DNA of 64,000 bases from Symbiodinium microadriaticum (GCA_001939145.1 LSRX01001165.1:25001-89000), one strand, 5' to 3'. Numbered from the stretch's first letter, positions 43,801-53,060 are shown. Notes: generated by a model not told the origin, from the sequence alone. A program made the numbers and translations.

Positions 43801-44331
43801 AGCCATAGCCCTGGAATTGATTGCTGGCCGTGGTTCAAAAAGACCCAAGGTAGTCTTAGTCCATGCTGTTGAGGTCCACTGTTGCAGGTCCATCTGCATT
43901 GTTCCAAAAATGTCGTATCCATGCTGGATAATGTAATCTGACCCACTTGTATAAAGAATGCTCGCATGGCGGTGCGGATGATGCTCTAGCTGCTTGCAGA
44001 ACCCTCCCGGGATGTGCATCTGTAGTCCAATCATGGTCCCACTGTATGCACCAATCCATGTTGCTGATGTATCCACCTGCAGTGGCAAGCTGGAGTTCTC
44101 CAACCTTCGACAGAAATTGCCTTCGAGCAGAGACGCGAGCGAACAGCTCTCGAGCATACAAACCGTCCTCGTCAAGCGGCTGCTTATTCGGATTGGCGAC
44201 CAAGAGGTCCAGTGTGTCATCAGCACTAGATTGCACAGAACATTTAGCCATGTTATGCAGGATTGCAGCATTCTCATGGGCGTCACGCCCTCTGGAAATT
44301 CGCGGTTTTCACTGGAGCACAGAGGGCGCAA
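40786..44331 (-). CDS. LINE ORF1/EN: acidic N-terminal region, hydrophobic segments, APE-type endonuclease
   Basis: 1181 codons. Residues 914-1172 are an exonuclease-endonuclease-phosphatase (APE-like) domain: MTWNAGGL with Asn921, IHIQETKW with Glu949, LSGDMNTS with Asp1061 and Asn1063, SSQIDYIIV with Asp1127 and NHYPV with His1160. In LINEs this domain nicks the target DNA to prime reverse transcription. It ends in PWKTPDPGQ and a stop, while ORF2 covers the same bases in the +1 frame, so EN and RT are separated by a frame change at about 40790-40830. Residues from about 298 (MSDSSVEEEPPAG, at 43440) to about 590 form an acidic, Pro/Thr-rich region that could be the true start of the protein. 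Three hydrophobic stretches follow at about 590-620, 728-750 and 800-820. The first 297 residues are doubtful, since another frame at 43856-44251 looks more natural. Confidence 0.85.
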   Translation of the reverse strand: MRPLCSSENREFPEGVTPMRMLQSCITWLNVLCNLVLMTHWTSWSPIRISSRLTRTVCMLESCSLASLLEGNFCRRLENSSLPLQVDTSATWIGAYSGTMIGLQMHIPGGFCKQLEHHPHRHASILYTSGSDYIIQHGYDIFGTMQMDLQQWTSTAWTKTTLGLFEPRPAINSRAMATVKLPCLAPQSGRPSHLLELLRRAPCVGKTGRRWIIRPTTRRRRRYRRYRPRPPSHFRRVNRMWLSLFAELVLCPSPWRVTSRISLQMLMFIRLQVLCLTWTAHHVAQLKAVPCSRLLVPMSDSSVEEEPPAGITTPPGWTTPPGRPITTAPAGPPPPRPVQEQQTLAHRISAAVAWELGFQGDVLTYIPWDVATITRLVVSIRSMRPHERQHPNILEYRDSPQPEESDHGELAGDHMTDMNTEEGVEAATLETDSHSEEHGSELIAYESSDPEAVTGDSRRIPISGPREPLTPPPHYNANAATASTTTTWTPGQRNSRVNEIISRMEMEGRAMMTEAEVQALTAEFEAAPLEENATLSYEALFEEGTEDAEENGEADETEATASTMPTSTSSTTPQPKPKGNQFRKRSPQLFSPSAWYIFQLGIVCCGCWLLCCALACAYFPCTCRGESGTHEPRIQACSSQIIDTWKWHLQGFLTSSTSKQWSWPTVLQRSMYTNFCALLENMSSRPLPLCNRRLRIFYSGIVLSALVRYSKIYFDHYIAGTLPVLRSISNRLASVLFTVPLVVRLVYGLARKTTQAKQTSEHKLFQYSTAIHTMIRSMPGFRNTSTSRTGPKSGRTSRHVSCALPLYVFILLICVLPCQTARTDVRVGGPSTVPPEVPSGTKPRGLREASVPTQEHSDIDRITKRTYGRAYAKAARQGGSYYRGRWREFQWFRKTRVHPIQLPRQAVPESTTHCVRTMTWNAGGLTKPVLQELETYARDMRLDVIHIQETKWSEDYNWSGPDYVYVHSAGQNKLDKVGGLLTMISTRIASSQDVQYNSAWAGRLLHVRIPAGNASLDLLNAYQYSANDKPGTAARRQQFLQKLQRLIAGLPRRNALILSGDMNTSCEPMPHVSGPYVLPVGEYHKQDYKDFLHICEALSLIILNTWNNPKHGQIATFKFGQLSSQIDYIIVRRPQASNTARRAAVMADYPVAQWREGANHYPVMAYVPVPKRPWKTPDPGQ
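43856..44251 (-). CDS. Candidate LINE 5' reading frame
   Basis: 131 codons starting MAKCSVQSSADDTLDLLVAN and including LFARVSARRQFLSKVGELQL. The composition is more protein-like than the overlapping frame of the long upstream ORF. It may be the real N-terminal coding segment, joined to the MSDSSVEEE region by a frame change, or a separate small ORF1. No CCHC knuckle or RRM is visible. Confidence 0.4.
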   Translation of the reverse strand: MAKCSVQSSADDTLDLLVANPNKQPLDEDGLYARELFARVSARRQFLSKVGELQLATAGGYISNMDWCIQWDHDWTTDAHPGRVLQAARASSAPPCEHSLYKWVRLHYPAWIRHFWNNADGPATVDLNSMD

Positions 44332-44457
44332 TCACAGGGGAAGAGAAGCTGTGTTTTCTTCAGGGTTCTCAGGCCTTCTAGAAGGCTTACCTTCGGAAGC
44401 GGAGCCCCAGAAAAGTTCGCGCGACCTTGTCGCATACCTCTGCAAGCCGAGACGCTT

Positions 44458-44503
<46 letters not shown>

Positions 44504-44576
44504 TGGTAGTGGTAGTGGTAGTGGTAGTAGTAGTAGTAGTCGTAGTAGTAAGAGTAGCAGTAGTAGCAGTAGTAGC

Positions 44577-44646
<70 letters not shown>

Positions 44647-44696
44647 ATAGTAGGAGTAGCAGTAGCAGTAGCAGTAGCAGTAGCAGTAGCAGTAGC

Positions 44697-44731
<35 letters not shown>

Positions 44732-44745
44732 TGGTAGTGGTAGTG

Positions 44746-44782
<37 letters not shown>

Positions 44783-44786
44783 CAGT

Positions 44787-44820
<34 letters not shown>
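44458..44820. repeat. (TAG)n/(CAG)n microsatellite at the LINE 5' end
   Basis: AGT units with GGT and CAG blocks, ending in a pure (CAG)n run and then CAACCATGCACTTGTACCGA. That right flank is also the right flank of the TAG tract at 45.56-45.71 kb. Frames across it (poly-Val, Thr, Tyr, Leu or Ser) are artefacts. Confidence 0.95.
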
Positions 44821-44822
<2 letters not shown>

Positions 44823-44966
44823 CATGCACTTGTACCGACAAGTTAGCAGAACACTTGCAACCCTTTTACATGGACCCTCAACCGGGAGCGGGAGGACTTC
44901 TGGTCAGCGACGCCTTCGAGTGCAGCCGGGCCCCTGTTTCGTACCTGAAAGAAGGATCTGCTTAGC

Positions 44967-45296
44967 GTGGTAGCATTGCTGATAGAGTCATGCACCGCTT
45001 TCGTTATCCCGATGTTTGAAGGTGCATGCGAAGCGAACAAAATCAATACCGAAGACCGTCCGCCACCAGCACCACCACCACCAGCAGCAGCACCAGCACC
45101 AGCACCGCCACCATCAGGTGATAAGGATGATAGTTCTGATTCTGGTGATGATAGTGATGAGGATGTTCGTGTGGACGATGGTGACACGACTGGGATGGAC
45201 ATGCGGAAGGGCAGCAGTGGAGCTGTGATTGCGGCCATGGCAATGGCGATGATGAAGAACATGTCGATGACGACGGTGAACATGCGCAGTCAGTGA
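44967..45296 (+). CDS. Hypothetical acidic low-complexity frame
   Basis: 109 codons: MVALLIESCTAFVIPMFEGA, then a Pro/Ala-rich stretch, then acidic DKDDSSDSGDDSDEDVRVDD, then Met/Ala-rich AVIAAMAMAMMKNMS. A minus frame over the same bases is equally long. Low complexity makes both uncertain. Confidence 0.25.
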   Translation: MVALLIESCTAFVIPMFEGACEANKINTEDRPPPAPPPPAAAPAPAPPPSGDKDDSSDSGDDSDEDVRVDDGDTTGMDMRKGSSGAVIAAMAMAMMKNMSMTTVNMRSQ

Positions 45297-45558
45297 CATT
45301 GATGCTGAAGTAGGCTGGTGCCGGCGGTAACGGTGACGACTGTGCAGAGGCGCGCGGGATTCGGCCTCGGGGGTTTCAAGCACGTTTCTGAGCCAAGTAC
45401 GTACACAGCAGCTGCCATCGGCTGAAAGACGAAGTTTGCAGGAGTTCACGATGGTTTTTGTTGCCATCAGTTGTGCTTGGTCTGTGCAATGCCATCATCG
45501 ATAGTGTTGAAAAGTTGTCTGTAGATGTAAGCAATCGGAGTGCAGCTCATACTGTAAT

Positions 45559-45559
<1 letters not shown>

Positions 45560-45599
<40 letters not shown>

Positions 45600-45637
45600 A
45601 TAGTAGGAGTAGTAGGAGGAGTAGGAGGAGTAGGAAT

Positions 45638-45669
<32 letters not shown>

Positions 45670-45711
45670 TAGTAGTAGTAGTAGGAGGAGGAGGAGGAGG
45701 AGCAGCAGCAG
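45560..45711. repeat. (TAG)n/(AGG)n microsatellite
   Basis: AGT units grade into AGG and CAGGAG units and end in (CAG)n, followed by CAACCATGCACTTGTACCGA as at 44.82 kb. A twin of the LINE-flanking tract. Confidence 0.95.
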
Positions 45712-45739
45712 CAACCATGCACTTGTACCGACAATTTGC

Positions 45740-46600
45740 GAAGTCTTCCTTTTAACTATAAGAAGATTCAAGAGAGCTCGCTCCTAGTGAACATGGACAG
45801 AACTCCTCCACTCTTCAAAAACAACGTACAAGTTTTCCACCTCATTCTCAACAAGAAGAGAGCTTCCTCCCATGTAATCATTGCTTTTGACGACTGAGTG
45901 AGCTCTGTCTATATTTACTAGGAGCGAGCTGCTCTCTTCAGTCCTTTTAAGATTAAGATGAAGACTTAACAAACAAACAAAAAGTAAAGGGGCTCTCTAG
46001 AAAGAAACTCACTTCTCTTACCAAGAGTAACTTGGAGTGAGCTCTCTTCTTGTTTCAGATCCTCATTTCCTTCTGAAGACCGCGGGGAGGACCAGATTTC
46101 TCTTGTCAAGGTTTGAAGTTTGCTCTTCCAAGCTCTCGCCCTTGACCAAGAGAGACAACATGTCACTTCGTGCCGACTGAAAGGTAAACGGAGCTTTCTT
46201 CTTTTTAGAGAAGTTAGAGGAGCCTCTGTAAGTAAGCCATGTGCCATGAGTCCAAACTCCGTCATCGGTGGTGTGGCGGAAGCTTTTGGCCCAGTCTCGA
46301 CAACCACAGCTTGCGGCAGCGTTTGCGATTGTCCGGCGCAGGTGTCACTTGTAGGCAGAAGTCGCTAACACATTTGCTCGCAAGGTGGGTAGACGAATGG
46401 CGAGGCTCCCACTGAAAGCCTGAAATGCTGATTCTTGTGAATGGAGAAGTTTTTTTGGCTTGACAAGAATGTGGATGGAAATGTTGGTGCTGCTAGCTGT
46501 GATGGATTTCAAGCAGTAGAGCAAATCAGGATGGTAGAAAAGTTAATTTGAGCAATAGTTTAGTCAACAGCATTTCGCCGGGCGAGGCATAATTTCGGGA
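45740..46600. other. GAGCT-rich low-complexity DNA, no gene identified
   Basis: Recurring GAGCTC, GAGCGAGCT and AGCTCTCTT words at 45770-46200. The minus strand at about 46256-46307 encodes VVVETGPKASATPP, similar to the 30.3-kb frame. Confidence 0.3.
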
Positions 46601-46920
46601 TTGCCGATGTCAATGCCAGCTTCCGTGTTTCCTGCCAGGTGCACGGACACGTCGATGAGAGATCAGATTGCATTGCTTTGGATCATGGAAGGCATCACTC
46701 ACCAATGCACAAAAAGCTCGAATTCTGTCGATTCTCGTGGTTCTTGCAAGTCACGGTTACGAAGCCCGTGAACTCACCGTAAAGATCATGAGGTCGAGTG
46801 CTATCATTTTGTCGAGAACCTTTTGGTGACCCTTGCCCCGCACATCTCCAACATTTCGAAGTGCGCCTGAGTTCATGAACTCGGTCCGAGATTGTCATGT
46901 TATAGTGTGCAGGCACAAGT
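46600..46920. repeat. Dispersed repeat, copy 2 (partner at 19.76 kb)
   Basis: In the same order and orientation as 19760-20070: CAGGTGCACGGACACG, GATGAGAGATCAGATTGC, GATCATGGAAGGCATCACTC, TTCTGTCGATTCTCGTGGTTC and GTTCATGAACTCGGTCCGAGAT. Any open frame in copy 1 is broken here. Confidence 0.55.
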
Positions 46921-47890
46921 CGTCTCGGAAATCATTCTCCTGAATGTTGTCATGAACACGGCAGCTATAAGTAAGCAGGAATGGGGTTATGAAATGTTGG
47001 CGTCGATAGCCGCAAAAAATTAGGTTCAAGGTCTCGCTTCAACAATCTACAAAAGGCCGTGCGTATGCTTTCAAGAGGCTTCGGGAGAGTTGCAGGCTGA
47101 GCAGACTTATCAATGGCAAGCCAGAACTTTGCCACAGTAGTACGTTCCCAACTGACTGTGTCTTAACTCTTTTGACCCATCTAAGCTTCACCTAGCTGCT
47201 AATTTTTCCAAAATATTTATGTCTACAAGGTTTGTCTAAATGAGAGTCTTCCGGATCTCTGTAATTAAATTGTTCTCATGAAATCGTATCTCTATTTTAT
47301 GCTCGTTAGAAATTGAAAAAAAAAACCAGTTTAAGAAAAAAGCCTACACAAATTTCATTTATTAAAATTAATCTTTAGAAAATCTTACAATTTCGAATTA
47401 AAAACTACTTCTAGGCCCATGAATCTTAACGAAATCTATTCTTAATTTTACCATATATTTTCTTTTTTTATATATATATTTTAAATTATTTGATAGTATA
47501 AATTATCGAGAAATATTTCTTAAATATTTTTCAAGATTAAAAATACTATAAAAAAAATTTATTCTTTTGGTTAATAATTATTTTTCGTAATTTTTTTAAA
47601 TTTGCAAATAAAACGAATTTTATTATTTTTTAAAATTAATTAATTTTATAAATCGAAATTTATTAATTTTTCTATTTCTTATTTTCTTTATAATAATTCT
47701 TTGCTTAATATATGCTTGGGTTTAGAATAACGCTTGTTTTTATAATATATAGAATTTCAACTCATAAGATTATTATTATAAATTGGAATTATAAGTGATT
47801 CAATAAATATACGATAAAGATAATTTCTTATTTTTATTAGAATTTTCATCTAAAAATACTATTATAAAAAAAAGGCTTATTATTTTCATT

Positions 47891-48067
47891 ATGAATTTTC
47901 GGGGCCTTCGATTGAAAGCGATTAGAAGATTATTTAGGCGATTTAGAAGAAGAGGACCACTTTCTTTGGACGAAGTATGCTCTGTTCTTCTTTTGTATAG
48001 AGAACTCAGAAGTTATAGTATGAAATCGACCGTGGAAGATTTCCGAAAATATAATTTAAACCGATAT
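47891..48067 (+). CDS. Small basic frame in the AT-rich island
   Basis: 58 codons, MNFRGLRLKAIRRLFRRFRR then LSLDEVCSVLLLYRELRSY and KSTVEDFRKYNLNRY before TAA. Local base composition is more balanced than its AT-rich surroundings, which is what makes it stand out. The Arg-rich start faintly recalls the N-terminus of organellar ribosomal protein S4 (RGxRLKxIRRL), but it is too short to call. It may be an exon, a gene fragment or chance. Confidence 0.25.
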
Positions 48068-48389
48068 TAATTATATTATTTGTTATTAGAAAAATATTGA
48101 CTTAGAGATGAGAAATTCGAGAGTGAACATACTAATTGGACTCGATTTGCCTGAATTTGTTAATTCGCCGAGGCTTCTTATATACTCGTAATTGTAATGA
48201 CAACAATCTTCTTCTTATATTGTAACTATATGAATATATATGAATATATCTATTATTTTTGTTTTGCAATTTGATAATAATTAAAGAATTCATATTCTCG
48301 AAATAATTCTATTTATTTTATTGATTAATGAGATATTATGAAAATAGAAATATTGAAATTCATGCAAATATATATATTTCTATAAATAT

Positions 48390-48490
48390 ATATTTTGTTC
48401 ATTTGTTCTGCCTCTGTCTCTCTATCTTGGTCTCTGTTTCTATCTTTGTTTCTGTCTCTCTGTTTATGTTTGTTTATAAGTGCGTCTGTT
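48390..48490 (+). repeat. Pyrimidine-rich TCTCTGTTTC low-complexity
   Basis: Repeated GTCTCTC/GTTTCTATC words, giving a CT-rich strand. Open frames here are artefacts. Confidence 0.55.
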
Positions 48491-48814
48491 TGACTGAATT
48501 TGGTTGGGGTCGTTTTCTAATTCTGTTCGTTTGTGATTGATTGTCTTAAATAAGTTTTTTCATTGGCTTCGTTTTTTAATAGATTTCAAAAGCGGAAATC
48601 TTCGGACATACGTAGTTTTAGCTCGAATCGTATCAAGTCGACTCATGAATCGTCACGACAACGATCCGTCTGATTACGGTTTCTTCAAAAATTTGATTTT
48701 GAATTCATCTGTATAAATTCATCATTTATTTGATTGTTCCAAAATAATATTTTACAAAATCTCGCAAGTAAAATACAATGATCCGTTTTTTGGCTCATGA
48801 ATGGACAAATCATA

Positions 48815-49025
48815 CTTACGAAATTGAAACCATAGCCGCAAGAAATTGAAACGAAAATAAATCGCACATAAACGCTTTACGACTCATAAAAGAAGCAAGA
48901 ACTGAAACCATGATCTCAAGAAATTGAAACGAAAGGAAAAACCAATTAAATCATTTTTCGGTTCATACACGAAGAAATCATGGTTAAAAATTTGAAACCA
49001 TGGTCTCACGACATTGAAACTAAAG
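48815..49025. repeat. Short direct repeats around GAAATTGAAAC
   Basis: Four or more copies of (A)GAAATTGAAACCATG-like words, spaced irregularly at about 48817, 48840, 48904 and 48922, with related ATTTGAAACCATGGTCTC at about 48987. Irregular spacing and absence of unique spacers rule out a CRISPR array. Confidence 0.5.
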
Positions 49026-49154
49026 CCGTTTCTTTGTCTTTGCCTGTTTGTGTCTGTGAATTTGTGTTTGTCTGCTTGCATGTGTCTGTCCAGGTGGATC
49101 ATATATCTCAGATGCAATGGAGGTGGGTAGGTAGGTAGGTAAAGTAGGGTAGTG

Positions 49155-49417
49155 CAGGGCAGGGCAGGGCAGGGCAGGGCAGGGCAGGGCAGGGCAGGGC
49201 AGGGCAGGGCAGGGCAGGGCAGGGCAGGGCAGGGCAGGGCAGGGCAGGGCAGGGCAGGGCAGGGCAGGGCAGGGCAGGGCAGGGCAGGGCAGGGCAGGGC
49301 AGGGCAGGGCAGGGCAGGGCAGGGCAGGGCAGGGCAGGGCAGGGCAGGGCAGGGCAGGGCAGGGCAGGGCAGGGCAGGGCAGGGCAGGGCAGGGCAGGGC
49401 AGGGCAGGGCAGGGCAG
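49155..49417. repeat. (AGGGC)n satellite, about 53 units, ending in an N
   Basis: A perfect 5-bp array, terminated by an N at 49418 and then TGATAAAAGAAGG. Absolute uniformity plus the N suggests that the true length is unresolved. The periodic peptides it encodes (LPCPA or QGRAG) are artefacts. Confidence 0.97.
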
Positions 49418-49419
49418 NT

Positions 49420-49520
49420 GATAAAAGAAGGCCAATGAAGTGCTGAAACGGCATGGTGAGTTCTGTAAACAATTTTATTCCGGGCGTTCGAGCGGCGACC
49501 AATCGCAGGCGATATGCTTT
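49420..49520. repeat. Island repeat R1, copy 1
   Basis: GATAAAAGAAGGCCAATGAA, then GCTGAAACGGCATGG, TTCCGGGCGTTCGAGCGGCG, ACCAATCGCAGGCGA. Related copies lie at 53068-53165 and 54300-54396, and inverted at 49820-49892. Confidence 0.75.
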
Positions 49521-49659
49521 AATTTCCACTTCTTCTGCGTTATTTGATTCTGGGGCGGAACTATGATTATGTGGTTGGATTCGGAGGGTCTGCACGGGTG
49601 ACGTTTCACCGGCCCATTCGAAAGTACAGCAGTGACGAGCCGCAGGCGACATTTTTTGC

Positions 49660-49815
49660 TTCTTAACGAAAAACAAAAAACTTCCGGAAGTGGTGTTGCA
49701 AGCAGCATGCGGGCCACGGTTCGGGTCCCATGAGCCATCAATGAATGGAAAACCATGACATCCCTTTTCCTTGATACAAGTTTCTCCAAGTGTTATGGTC
49801 AACGATGATGTTTCA
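49660..49815. repeat. Island repeat R2, copy 1
   Basis: GGTGTTGCAAGCAGCATG, CCACGGTTCGGGTCCCATGA, GCCATCAATGAATG, CATCCCTTTTCCTTGATACA, TGTTATGGTCAACGATGATG. Copies at 50546-50665 and 51185-51333; inverted copies at 52345-52485 and 53988-54065. Confidence 0.75.
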
Positions 49816-49825
49816 ATCATGCGGT

Positions 49826-49892
49826 TGGTCGCCGCCCACGGAACAATGTCGCATGCAGGGCATGCCATGCCGTATCAGCATTTCAATGGCCC
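49826..49892. repeat. Island repeat R1, inverted copy
   Basis: Reads GGTTGGTCGCCGCCCACGGA, ACAATGTCGCATGCAGGGCA, TGCCGTATCAGCATTTCAAT, the inverse of the 54.30-kb copy. With the 49.42-kb copy it forms a long, imperfect inverted pair spanning about 470 bp. Confidence 0.7.
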
Positions 49893-49979
49893 TGTTTGTC
49901 AAACGAAAAACCTTGTGACCCAGACTTCAAAGCGGTACTTTTTTCATTTCATTTGCCTGTAACACATGTGGTTGGTTTG

Positions 49980-50110
49980 TTGGAACTGAACATGGGAAAG
50001 ATCGTGGGCACGAGAAATATCGCTGAGGTTTGCCACTTTGCCGCATGGGGAATTCCCTTGATACATGTTTGTCCATGTGGTTTGAATCAATACAGTCAAA
50101 GATTCTGTAT
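49980..50110. repeat. Island repeat R3, copy 1
   Basis: GAACATGGGAAAGATCGTGG, GCTGAGGTTTGCCACTTTGC, TTGATACATGTTTGTCCATG. Inverted related copies occur at 52845-52945 and 54062-54140, and part is shared with 50315-50375. Confidence 0.65.
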
Positions 50111-50169
50111 GAATGTTTCGGGTTTCGGAGAATGAAGCGGATATAAGGTTGAATGATTTTTTCTTTCGC

Positions 50170-53060
50170 ATAATTAATTATTTTTAAAATTTTTTGTATA
50201 ACGTCATAATTCATGTATATACAATTTTTTTTCGAATAATTGTTTCTTGGTTGGATATTATTTAAATATTATTTTCTTGTTGAGAACAATGTTCCGTCCC
50301 AGAATCAAATAAAGCCCGGAAAGCTGGCTCGGTTGACACTTGTGCTGGTATTGAATATGCCAAAGAAGGCGAGTACGAGTATTGTTTTAATCTACCTTGT
50401 ACCTTGTATTGAATTTTGGGACCGTATTGAAACATTATGTCCTTATTGTAACCTAGTATTCTCTGTTTTTTTATTATGTTTCCGGTTAAAAAATTAAGTT
50501 GAGAAATCTCGCGTTTTCTGTGTTCAATTTTTTTGAAAGAAAGAAATGGTGTTGCAAGCACAGCACACAAAAGCAGCATGTGCCCCTGAGCTTTCAGTAA
50601 CTAAAAAATCATGGCATCCTTTTGTAGTTGATACATGCTTCTCCATGTGTTATAGTTCAACAAAATAAGCGATGTTGCTTCAATTTATCGTATTGAATGT
50701 TTTGATCTTTGAACGAAAAACAAGTTTATTGCATTTATTTTTTGCAAAGCTATTTAAATCAAGTTTTCAAGATTTACATATGGCTATTTGTTTATTCGAT
50801 GAACTGTAATGAAAATACTTGAAAACATTCTTTTTGGCTAGGAAATAATTGTATTTTCTATGTTAAAATATAGTATGTTGTTTTTAATGAATTCTGATTT
50901 CGGTTCAGAAACTTGGGGTATTAAATTAAGCCTATCTTTTCCCGATATTAAAATTCTTTTTTTTGTGTTTTATGTTTGGGGTTAGGAAAAATGAAAGATT
51001 AAGCATGTTTCTTTTTCGATGAAAGGAATTCTTATTTTTTTTGGCAAGTTAAGAAATCTTGCGTTTTTTATTTTCGATATATCAAAATTTTTTAACGAAA
51101 ATATGAAAACTTCCCCTTCTAATTGCGGGACAGAGATAAGATGCATTCCACAGCGTCCCACGTCCCATGACTTTGCCAGCAAGAACGAAGTGGTGCAAGC
51201 ACAGCGGCTCCCCACAAAAGCAGCATGTGAGCCACGGTTCGGGTCCCATGAGCCATCAGTGAATGAAAGACCATGGCATCCTTTTTGCTTGATACAAATT
51301 TCTCCATGTGTTATGGTCAACGATGATGTTTAAATTATTTGCGGCTCCACACTGCTGTAATTTTGGCACGGTGAAACGTCAAGCGCGAAGTTGTGTGCTA
51401 GCCCACTCTCCGACGGTTCCGTTTCTGGCGACCATGTTTGGTTGCTCAATGTCATGGTTGAAAGCAGCTGATCAACAGGTGCTCCGGAAACAGTTGCCGT
51501 GTGAACATGTGGGAAGGAAAGCGCTTGAGGTCGGTTGTCTTGCCGTAGCCCAGACCTGCAATTGGTAGGTCAAATGGCCAAGCTTGAGTGGTAAAATACT
51601 ACATTTTAACAAGAATATAATGTTTAAATAAATCCAGGAACAAAGTTTTCAATAAATTTTATTAAACTGTATTGGATAAATAAACAAATGTTTAAATTTC
51701 TGTCCATATCTGTATATATGTGACATTTTAAGCTTATGTAAAAGAATCAAAGAAGAACTTTTCATAAATGGCTTCACAAAGGATAAACAAAGTTGTAGTT
51801 AAGAAAAAAAATAAATCATTCAACCGTATACCTTTTTCAATTTGGAGATCCAAGAATTCAATACAAAGTAACTTGAAAAAAATCGTGGATTGTTTTGAAC
51901 CGGACTACAGTGTGCCTTCTTCGTGTCCGGGGCTGCGCCCAAGGAAGCAAAAAGAACGCCAGAAAATATATCGAAAGTAAAAAAACGCAAGATTTCTTAA
52001 CTTGACAAAAAAATAAGAATTTCTTTTATCGAAAAAGAAAAATGCTTAATCTTTCATTTTTCTTAACCGGAAACATAACATACATAAAAAAAAGAATTTT
52101 TAATATCGGGAAAAGTTACGCTTAATATATTTTAAAATAGAAAATAAAATTAATTTAAAATCCAAAAAGAATGCTTTCAAAGATTTTCATTATACTTCAT
52201 CGAATAAATAAATAACCATATGTAAAACTTGAAAACTTGATTATAAATAGCTTTGCAAAAAATAAAGACAAGAATAGTTCAGAAAAAGAAGAAAAATCCA
52301 TAATAAAAAATATTTGGAACATCGTTGATTTTGTTGAACTATAATATAAGACATGGAGAAACGTGTATCAAGGAAAAAGCATGCCATCATTCTTTATTGA
52401 CTGAGGGCTCATGGGACCCGAACCGTGGCCCACATGCTGCTTTTGTGTGGGGAGCCGCTGTGCTTGCAACACCACTTCTATCTCTCCGGAAAAGTCACGA
52501 GACGCTGTGAAATTTATCCTATCTTGATCGCGAAGTTGGAAGCGGAAATTTTCTATATTTTCCTTAAAAAAAAATAGAAAATAAAAAACGCGAGATTCCC
52601 TAACTTATCAAAAAAAATAAGAATTTCTTTTACCGAGAAAAAATACGCTAAATTCTCCAAGATTTCTTAACTGGAAATATAATACATGAAAAAAAATAGA
52701 AAATAGTAGATTTTAACAAGAATATAATATTTAAATACAATCCAAAATGAAAGTTTTCATTTGTTTTTATTAAAATATATTGAATAAATGAGATCCAAAA
52801 ATTCAATACAAGATAAATTAAAATAAAATCGTTGATCGTTTTGAACCAGACTTCATGGACAAAATGCACCGAAACCGTGTATTCATCTCTGTGTGGCGAA
52901 TGGCAAACCTCAGCGGCACTACTCGTACTCGCGTTTTTTGGCATATTCAGTACCAGCACTAGTGTCAACCGAGCCAGCTTTCCACTCGTGTTCGGCGCCA
53001 TTAAAATGAAAAAAGTATTGTTTTTTTAATATGTTAAAATCTTGCCCAAAAGGTGCTTTC
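50170..53060. other. AT-rich repeat mosaic, no gene
   Basis: Pieces of R1-R3 in both orientations, separated by AT-rich DNA with TTTTTAAAATTTTT words. A GC-richer insert at 51345-51575 has a minus reading containing GYGKTTDLKRFPSHMFTRQ, but this frame has early stops. Nothing else is coding. Confidence 0.45.

Larger units (their letters stand above)
36160..44460 (-). mobile_element. LINE-type (non-LTR) retrotransposon with EN, RT, zinc fingers and a USP domain
   Basis: An approximately 8.3-kb element on the minus strand. Its order in sense direction is 5' region, upstream ORF ending in an APE-like endonuclease, overlapping ORF with reverse transcriptase, four C2H2-like zinc fingers, an unassigned domain and a ubiquitin-specific protease-like domain, then a roughly 150-bp 3' region and a CTA/TAC repeat. 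No LTRs, integrase or RNase H motif were seen. Both ends abut AGT/TAG microsatellite in the same orientation, which suggests either insertion into the repeat or repeat-tailed retroposition. Boundaries are set by where the microsatellites begin. No target-site duplication other than the repeat itself could be seen. The ORFs are long and nearly intact, so the copy is fairly young, but three frame changes are needed to read it through. Confidence 0.9.

Noticed and set aside
48815-49025. Possible CRISPR-like direct repeats (GAAATTGAAAC)
   Set aside because: Spacing is irregular, copies are imperfect, there are no defined spacers and no cas genes; the context is eukaryotic.
49680-49740. tRNA-like or SINE B box (GGTTCGGGTCC)
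   Set aside because: The word resembles a tRNA T-arm, but there is no convincing A box, acceptor stem or cloverleaf around any copy of the R2 repeat.
48884-49868. 183- and 282-codon frames with LPCPA repeats
   Set aside because: Translation of the (AGGGC)n satellite; also crosses an N.
51345-51575. P-loop-like GYGKTT on the minus strand
   Set aside because: Stops interrupt the frame shortly after, the motif lacks the GxxxxGK spacing, and no other ATPase motif is present.
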